Shown: piece by piece, positions 59,731 to 64,000 of the stretch
Layout of the letters: every line of letters starts with the position of its first letter
Numbering within the stretch: position 1 is the stretch's first letter
Source: Flavisolibacter nicotianae
Lineage (GTDB): Bacteria; Bacteroidota; Bacteroidia; Chitinophagales; Chitinophagaceae
NCBI RefSeq assembly: GCF_003628535.1
Contig: NZ_RBCI01000001.1
Coordinates: forward strand, 434,001-498,000
Length of the DNA stretch: 64,000 nucleotides
Direction of reading: 5' to 3'
Program-made: the position numbers and the translations under genes
Notes under the pieces: model-generated
The model's input: only the letters and a program-made list of their open reading frames with translations
Told to the model about the DNA's origin: nothing
The model's database searches: none

Positions 59731-60795
59731 ATGCTCGACAGACTTGACGCCATCAAAGCCCGGTTCGATGATTTAGGCGTAGCCCTGACAAACCCTGAAA
59801 TTATTGCCGACAATAAAAAATTCGGTCAGCTCTCCAAAGAGTACCGGAGCCTGGAAAAAATTGTGACCGCTCGCAGCGAGTACAAAAAGCTGCTCGATGA
59901 CGTGGACTTTTACAAAGAAGCGCTGAACGGTTCCGATGACGAAATGCGGGAACTGGCCAAAAGCGAATTGCCTGTTGCGGAAGAAAGCCTGGGAAAGATG
60001 GAAAGCACCATTCGCCAGATGCTGATCCCCAAAGATCCGCAGGACGAGAAAAATGCCATCCTGGAAATCCGCGCCGGTACCGGTGGCGATGAAGCCAGCC
60101 TCTTTGCCGGCGACCTGGCCCGCATGTACATCCGCTACTGCGAGCGCAAGGGCTGGAAGACCAGCGTCCTCTCCGAAACCGAAGGAACGGTGGGTGGCTA
60201 CAAGGAGATCCAGATCGAAGTAATAGGCGATGATGTGTACGGCACGCTGAAGTTTGAAAGCGGCGTGCACCGGGTACAACGGGTGCCCGATACAGAAACC
60301 AGCGGCCGGGTGCATACAAGCGCCGCCACCGTAGCGGTGATGCCCGAAGCCGAAGAGATCGACTTTGAGCTGAAGGAGAGTGATGTGAAGATGGAGACTG
60401 CACGGAGCGGTGGCGCCGGTGGACAGAACGTGAACAAGGTGGAAACGAAAGTAATGTTAACCCATTTACCAACGGGGACAGTGGTCATTTGCCAAACAGA
60501 ACGCAGCCAGCTTGGTAACCGCGAAAAAGCAATGAACATGCTGCGTACCCGTCTTTACGAAGAACAGGTGCGCAAGCAGGAAGAAGAAATCTCCCGTCAC
60601 CGGAAAAGCCTGGTGAGCACCGGCGACCGCAGTGCAAAAATCCGTACGTACAATTTTCCGCAGGGACGGGTGACGGACCATCGTATCGGTCTTACACTCT
60701 ATAACCTGCAGGAGGTACTGAACGGCTTTATCGACGAATTGATCGAGGCCTTACAGTTTGCAGAAAATGCCGAAAAAATGGCAAAACAAAATTAG
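59731..60795 (+). CDS. prfA: Peptide chain release factor 1
   Basis: 354 residues. Stop-codon recognition uses the PxT-type tripeptide in [16 protein letters not shown], and peptidyl-tRNA hydrolysis uses the GGQ motif near residue 230 ([14 protein letters not shown]). An N-terminal coiled coil (about 1-100) precedes the codon-recognition domain. RF1 terminates at UAA and UAG. Length and motifs are entirely normal. Confidence 0.97.
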   Translation: MLDRLDAIKARFDDLGVALTNPEIIADNKKFGQLSKEYRSLEKIVTARSEYKKLLDDVDFYKEALNGSDDEMRELAKSELPVAEESLGKMESTIRQMLIPKDPQDEKNAILEIRAGTGGDEASLFAGDLARMYIRYCERKGWKTSVLSETEGTVGGYKEIQIEVIGDDVYGTLKFESGVHRVQRVPDTETSGRVHTSAATVAVMPEAEEIDFELKESDVKMETARSGGAGGQNVNKVETKVMLTHLPTGTVVICQTERSQLGNREKAMNMLRTRLYEEQVRKQEEEISRHRKSLVSTGDRSAKIRTYNFPQGRVTDHRIGLTLYNLQEVLNGFIDELIEALQFAENAEKMAKQN

Positions 60796-61152
60796 GCTTG
60801 GACAGAAGTGGGTATTTCCTTTCACTTTTCCCATTACCCCTGGTGCGAAGAAGATAAAGGAAGCTAAGGGAAAACACTGCCAGGCAATAAGGGATAAAAC
60901 AAAAGGCAAACAGCAGGAACAGCCAAAGTCAATCCTTCTTTGTTTTTTGATTCGAAGCTGATCCTTTTGGCACATTATTTACTATAAATCCAATAGTTCT
61001 TTCAATGTGATTTTAAAAAAATCCATTTTTAGAATCACTTAACAAGTCAAACGAAAATTCTGGCAACATCTTTGCGATAGAAAAGATAGTTCTTCTCACA
61101 TAAAGCAGTCAATTTTCTCATAAGCAGTTAGTTTTGGTTGCGACCCCTGTTT
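60796..61152. other. 357-base AT-rich region with a candidate small RNA
   Basis: No coding gene is supported. It contains a pair of near-identical direct repeats (TTCTCACATAAAGCAGTCA and TTCTCATAAGCAGTTA, 61094-61131) and ends at a plus-strand terminator (61142-61173) that has no plus-strand gene just before it. See the ncRNA entry. Confidence 0.5.
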
Positions 61153-61173
61153 CTACAGGGGTCTATTTTTTTT
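61060..61173 (+). ncRNA. Candidate small RNA antisense to the 3' end of the VanZ-like gene
   Basis: A good terminator on the plus strand (61142-61173) lies about 350 bases after prfA and overlaps the vanZ-like stop on the other strand. The upstream 100 bases hold two near-identical direct repeats and no ORF. This suggests a small RNA, or a long prfA 3'UTR. The start is unknown; CATCTTTG near 61067 is one base off the -7 consensus. Confidence 0.3.
61142..61173 (+). terminator. Plus-strand terminator overlapping the VanZ-like stop
   Basis: A perfect 9-bp stem (GACCCCTGT at 61142-61150 with ACAGGGGTC at 61155-61163) and TTCT loop are followed by TATTTTTTTT. The minus strand has no U-tract, so it serves plus-strand transcripts. 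Confidence 0.85.
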
Positions 61174-61530
61174 ATAGACCTCCCACCAAAACAACAAACC
61201 CACAATCGCCCCTGCCATGTCGGCGGTCACGTCCAGGAGATCAAAGGAGCGGTTGGCCACAAAATAATGCTGCACCAGTTCCACTCCCATTCCATAACAA
61301 AAAGCAAGAAGCAAAAGAAACCAGGTGTTTTTCCTCGCGGCATCAAACCGGAGGCGCCAGGCAAATAACAGCACGGCAAAAAAGCCGAAGTGCACGTATT
61401 TATCAAAATAAGGAATATCGAACAGGCCGGCCTGCGGCAGGGCCGAGCCGGGCAAAAAGAAGAGGACTGAAATAAACAGGAGCCACAGCGGGGCAAAAAC
61501 CTTCATTCCTTTTTGGAGTACCACCATCAC
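61153..61530 (-). CDS. VanZ-like family membrane protein
   Basis: 125 residues (or 117 if M9 is the start). Four membrane helices carry the VanZ signature pattern: DKYVHFGFFAVLL, GMGVELVQHYFVANRSFDLLDV and ADMAGAIVGLL. In the last element the usual Asn is Asp. Bacterial VanZ-like proteins have mostly unknown roles (teicoplanin resistance only for VanZ itself). Its stop codon lies inside a plus-strand terminator stem-loop. Confidence 0.85.
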   Translation of the reverse strand: MMVVLQKGMKVFAPLWLLFISVLFFLPGSALPQAGLFDIPYFDKYVHFGFFAVLLFAWRLRFDAARKNTWFLLLLAFCYGMGVELVQHYFVANRSFDLLDVTADMAGAIVGLLFWWEVYKKNRPL

Positions 61531-61583
61531 ACAAATAAAGGAATTGAGTCGGAAAGAAAAAGGGCAGCTACACGAACGGGCAC

Positions 61584-61617
61584 AAAAAAACTCAATCTTT
61601 TTCTCATGATTGAGTTT
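61584..61617 (-). terminator. Terminator of apaG
   Basis: A 10-bp perfect stem (AAACTCAATC at 61588-61597 with GATTGAGTTT at 61608-61617) lies 72 bases past the apaG stop. The A-run at 61584-61590 provides the U-tract. Confidence 0.75.
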
Positions 61618-61689
61618 AAGTCATTCGTCAAATGCCGGAACAGCCAGGTCTCTTTTTCCAAGAAACCGGTTTGAAGACACCACTCCTCT

Positions 61690-62076
61690 TTAGTTGTATT
61701 TGAATGGCGTCACCATTTCGAAAGCCGGAATGTTGACATCAAACAATTCCTTGCTATGAAGGTTTTCCATCAGATAAGCTCCATGCATCCGTCCCATCTC
61801 TGTATGCAGGTTGCATCCGCTCACATATTGATATTCCTCGCCCGGGCTGATCACGGGCTGCATACCCACGACACCCTCGCCTTCCACTTCGCGATTGCTG
61901 CCATCGGAATCAAAGATGTGCCAGTGGCGGCTGTGAAGTTTCACCGGGAATGCATTATGGTTTTCAATGGTGATACGGTAAGCAAACATGAACTCTGATT
62001 GCAACGGGTTGGAATAGTCCTGTTGATAAAAGGTCTCCACGCTCACCTTAACTCCTTCCGATATCATGCTGACCAT
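61690..62076 (-). CDS. apaG: ApaG/DUF525-domain protein
   Basis: 128 residues. A single immunoglobulin-like beta domain with the conserved ApaG signatures YRITIENHN, LHSRHWHIFDSDG, VEGEGVVGMQPVISPGE and GCNLHTEMGRMHGAY. ApaG in enterobacteria is linked to Co/Mg homeostasis and the domain occurs in F-box proteins; biochemical function is uncertain. Confidence 0.94.
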   Translation of the reverse strand: MVSMISEGVKVSVETFYQQDYSNPLQSEFMFAYRITIENHNAFPVKLHSRHWHIFDSDGSNREVEGEGVVGMQPVISPGEEYQYVSGCNLHTEMGRMHGAYLMENLHSKELFDVNIPAFEMVTPFKYN

Positions 62077-62164
62077 ACGTTACGATTTTTGCTAAATGTA
62101 AAACAAAGTTGTTGCCACAAATGATCGCGTATTTTTTTTGTGGAAATCCCTTAACAAGTCGGCC

Positions 62165-62172
62165 TATTTTTG
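62165..62172 (+). promoter_or_regulatory. Possible -7 element of icd
   Basis: TATTTTTG matches TAnnTTTG, 27 bases before the ATG at 62200. A TTG lies 24 bases upstream, somewhat far for a -33 element. Confidence 0.35.
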
Positions 62173-62199
62173 CGGCAACTTAACCTCAAATAGTTCAAT

Positions 62200-63651
62200 A
62201 TGAAAATAGCAGTAGCCAAAGGCGATGGAATCGGACCGGAAATCATGGACGCAGTCTTAAGCATTTTTGATGCAAATGGGGTGGATTTGCAATATGAATT
62301 TGTGGATATGGGCAAATGGGTTTTTGACAAAGGTTTCAGCAACGGCATGACACCGCAGGCACAACAGACGATCGAGAGCCTTGGCATCCTCTTCAAAGGG
62401 CCAATGGAAACGCCGAAGGGAAAAGGCGTGAAAAGCGTCAATGTCACAGCCCGCAAAACCTGGAACACCTATGCCAACAACCGGGTATTCAAGTCCTTGC
62501 ATGGCGTGGATACCGTGTTTAGCAAAGCCGGCATTCCCATCGACCTTACCATCGTGCGGGAAAATATCGAAGACACCTATGGTGGCATCGAGCACATGAT
62601 CACGCAGGACGTGGCCCTGAGCCGCCGCTTCATCACCCGTCCCGGCAGCATGCAGGTGATCCGGTATGCGTTTGAAATGGCAAAAAAGACCGGCGCCAAG
62701 CGAATCACCTGCGGTCACAAGGCCAACATCATGAAGCTGACGGATGGTTTGTTCCTCGAAGTGTTTTACGAAGTGGCAAAAGAATACCCCGAATTGCAGG
62801 CCGACGACAAGATCGTGGACGACCTGGCCATGCAACTGGTGGTTCGGCCAAATGTGTTTGACGTGATCGTGCTCACCAACCTGCAGGGCGACATTATCTC
62901 CGATTTGTGCGCAGGATTGGTTGGCGGATTGGGCTTTGCGCCTTCGGCCAACATCGGCGATTTCATCTCCATTTTCGAAGCCGTGCACGGTACGGCCCCC
63001 GACATCGCCGGGAAAGGCATTGCCAACCCGACGGCATTATTGTTAAGCGGATTGGCGCTGCTGCGTCACTTAGGCCTCATGGAAAATGCGGCTATCATTG
63101 AGAACGCCCTTCTTTATACACTGGAACAAGGCATCCACACCGGCGACTTTGGCGACAAAAGCAAACAGGCGTTGAACACAAAAGAGTTTGCCGATGCCAT
63201 CATTTCGAATTTCGGCAAAAAACCCGGGCAGGGCGCAAAACCTGTAACACCCAATCATCCCGGCACGCCTTCCGTTTTCAAACTGGAACGGAACTCGATG
63301 ATGGTGACCAAAGAAGAACAACAGGAAAAGATTGTCGGCGTGGATATGTTCATCGAATGCGAAGAGCAGCCCGAAGTGGTAGCCAACCGTTGCCTGCACC
63401 ACGGTGGCACCAAGTTCAAATTGATCAACATCAGCAACCGCGGCACACAGGTGTGGCCAACCGGCTCCAAGTATACCAACCTCGTAAACCTGTTTAATGC
63501 ACGGTTTGAATCGATCAACGACCAGCCGTTGAACCAGCAGGACATCCTTGGCCTGTATGCAAGCCTGAGCGGCGATTTTAAAATTGCTTCGATCGAAGTG
63601 CTGAATATGTGGGGCGAGAAGAAAGGATACAGCCTGGCGCAGGGGCAGTAG
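62200..63651 (+). CDS. icd: NADP-dependent isocitrate dehydrogenase (Thermus-type)
   Basis: 483 residues. The beta-decarboxylating dehydrogenase core (about 1-335) shows VAKGDGIGPEIM, the substrate motif in VRENIEDTYGGIEH, CGHKANIMKLTDG and VLTNLQGDIISDLCAGLVGGLG. An added C-terminal domain of about 140 residues is typical of the Thermus-type enzyme rather than of E. coli Icd. It converts isocitrate to 2-oxoglutarate with NADP (coenzyme inferred from the group). It is followed by ATATCC-type repeats and a terminator. Confidence 0.95.
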   Translation: MKIAVAKGDGIGPEIMDAVLSIFDANGVDLQYEFVDMGKWVFDKGFSNGMTPQAQQTIESLGILFKGPMETPKGKGVKSVNVTARKTWNTYANNRVFKSLHGVDTVFSKAGIPIDLTIVRENIEDTYGGIEHMITQDVALSRRFITRPGSMQVIRYAFEMAKKTGAKRITCGHKANIMKLTDGLFLEVFYEVAKEYPELQADDKIVDDLAMQLVVRPNVFDVIVLTNLQGDIISDLCAGLVGGLGFAPSANIGDFISIFEAVHGTAPDIAGKGIANPTALLLSGLALLRHLGLMENAAIIENALLYTLEQGIHTGDFGDKSKQALNTKEFADAIISNFGKKPGQGAKPVTPNHPGTPSVFKLERNSMMVTKEEQQEKIVGVDMFIECEEQPEVVANRCLHHGGTKFKLINISNRGTQVWPTGSKYTNLVNLFNARFESINDQPLNQQDILGLYASLSGDFKIASIEVLNMWGEKKGYSLAQGQ

Positions 63652-63783
63652 GAAAAGGATATTGGGATATTCGATATCAAGATATTGGGTTTCCTAAAAT
63701 AGAAAGGGCTTCAAAGCAGTTGCTTTGAAGCCCTTTTTTAATGCGTACAATATCTCAATATCCTATTATCCTAATATCAATCA
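63652..63783. repeat. Paired ATATCC/GGATAT repeat clusters after icd
   Basis: The left cluster (63652-63690) has GGATATTGGGATATT and the right one (about 63749-63783) has AATATCTCAATATCCTATTA in inverse orientation. They flank the icd terminator and are related to the clusters before adk. Confidence 0.65.
63703..63739 (+). terminator. Terminator of icd
   Basis: A stem of 15 or so bp (AAAGGGCTTCAAAGCA at 63703-63718 with 63721-63736) has a tiny loop, followed by T residues. It probably also works for the convergent SUI1-like gene. Confidence 0.88.
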
Positions 63784-64000
63784 TCCAACCCGCTTTGCAT
63801 TTTTGTAACCATTCTTTTGCAACCACTGCAGCACTTTGTCGCGCTGGTCGCCCTGCACAATCACCTCGTTGTCTTTGGCCGAGCCGCCGGTGCCGCAAAA
63901 GTTTTTCAGCTTTTTGCCCAGGTCCTGTAAATCTTCTTCCTTACCCACAAAACCTTCAACCAGCGTTACGGCTTTGCCGGCACGCTGCTTTGTATCCAGC
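63781..64000 (-). CDS. SUI1/YciH-family translation factor, N-terminus outside window
   Basis: Only the C-terminal 73 codons are in the window (stop TGA at 63781-63783; the frame continues off the right edge). The translated piece has the eIF1/SUI1 signature: TLVEGF near the edge, then LGKKLKNFCGTGGSAKDNE, VIVQGDQRDKVLQWLQKNG and an ending KNAKRVG. Bacterial YciH homologues are thought to influence start-codon selection (family knowledge). Confidence 0.88.
   Translation of the reverse strand, partial: LDTKQRAGKAVTLVEGFVGKEEDLQDLGKKLKNFCGTGGSAKDNEVIVQGDQRDKVLQWLQKNGYKNAKRVG

Noticed and set aside
60758-60961. A 67-codon ORF after prfA
   Set aside because: It overlaps the end of prfA in another frame and is Lys-rich low complexity without a start signal.
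61094-61131. A CRISPR-like pair of direct repeats
   Set aside because: Only two imperfect units without constant spacers, and no cas genes in the window.

Overview
The window reads as an ordinary chromosomal segment of a Bacteroidota bacterium, most likely a Chitinophagaceae-type soil or freshwater organism (family-level placement is inference). The signs are three SusC/SusD-type outer-membrane uptake loci, a PorZ-like type IX secretion protein with a C-terminal sorting domain, a Bacteroidota-style long acyl-CoA dehydrogenase and PurF paralogue, and many starts preceded by the Bacteroidota -7 promoter motif TAnnTTTG. No tRNA, rRNA, CRISPR array, transposase or phage gene was seen.

Region 1-13 kb (minus strand) holds three consecutive SusC systems: a partial SusC running off the left edge, a SusC/SusD pair, and a SusC/SusD_2-type pair with an extra lipoprotein. 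Recognisable terminators end the second and third units. No carbohydrate enzyme or regulator sits beside them, so the substrates are unknown.

Region 13-22 kb carries housekeeping genes: a YugP-type membrane zinc protease, radA, a ComF-type phosphoribosyltransferase, a beta-helix lipoprotein, glutathione peroxidase, holB and a RicT/PSP1-like gene. Two structured non-coding stretches in this part look transcribed.

Region 22.1-26.2 kb is the most interesting locus. It is a compact four-gene plus-strand operon: a TIR protein, a degenerate-SIR2/TIR fusion, a transmembrane nSTAND1 NTPase, and a tiny secreted helical-repeat protein whose start overlaps the STAND stop. It has the logic of a STAND-sensor, NAD-linked-effector immune system, apparently with a periplasmic sensing half. 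I do not recognise it as a named system.

Region 26-49 kb encodes cell-wall and envelope functions (GH3/beta-lactamase fusion, SurA-like PPIase, glycosyltransferase, CdsA with a CPBP protease, an M16 peptidase pair). It also encodes metabolism and information genes (PurF paralogue, acyl-CoA dehydrogenase, DusB, MsrB, Adk, PheS), a three-PAS histidine kinase and a MarR regulator. Region 49-64 kb begins with a 0.5 kb island of palindromic repeats. It continues with a hydrolase, a Fpg/Nei glycosylase, a DJ-1/PfpI protein, an amidase, a MerR regulator, PorZ, RecO, an amidohydrolase, RF1, VanZ, ApaG, isocitrate dehydrogenase and a partial SUI1/YciH gene.

Intergenic repeats of several families (palindromes and ATATCC-, GTTCAC- and ACGTGAGAC-type elements) recur through the second half. 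In two places they appear to have entered reading frames.
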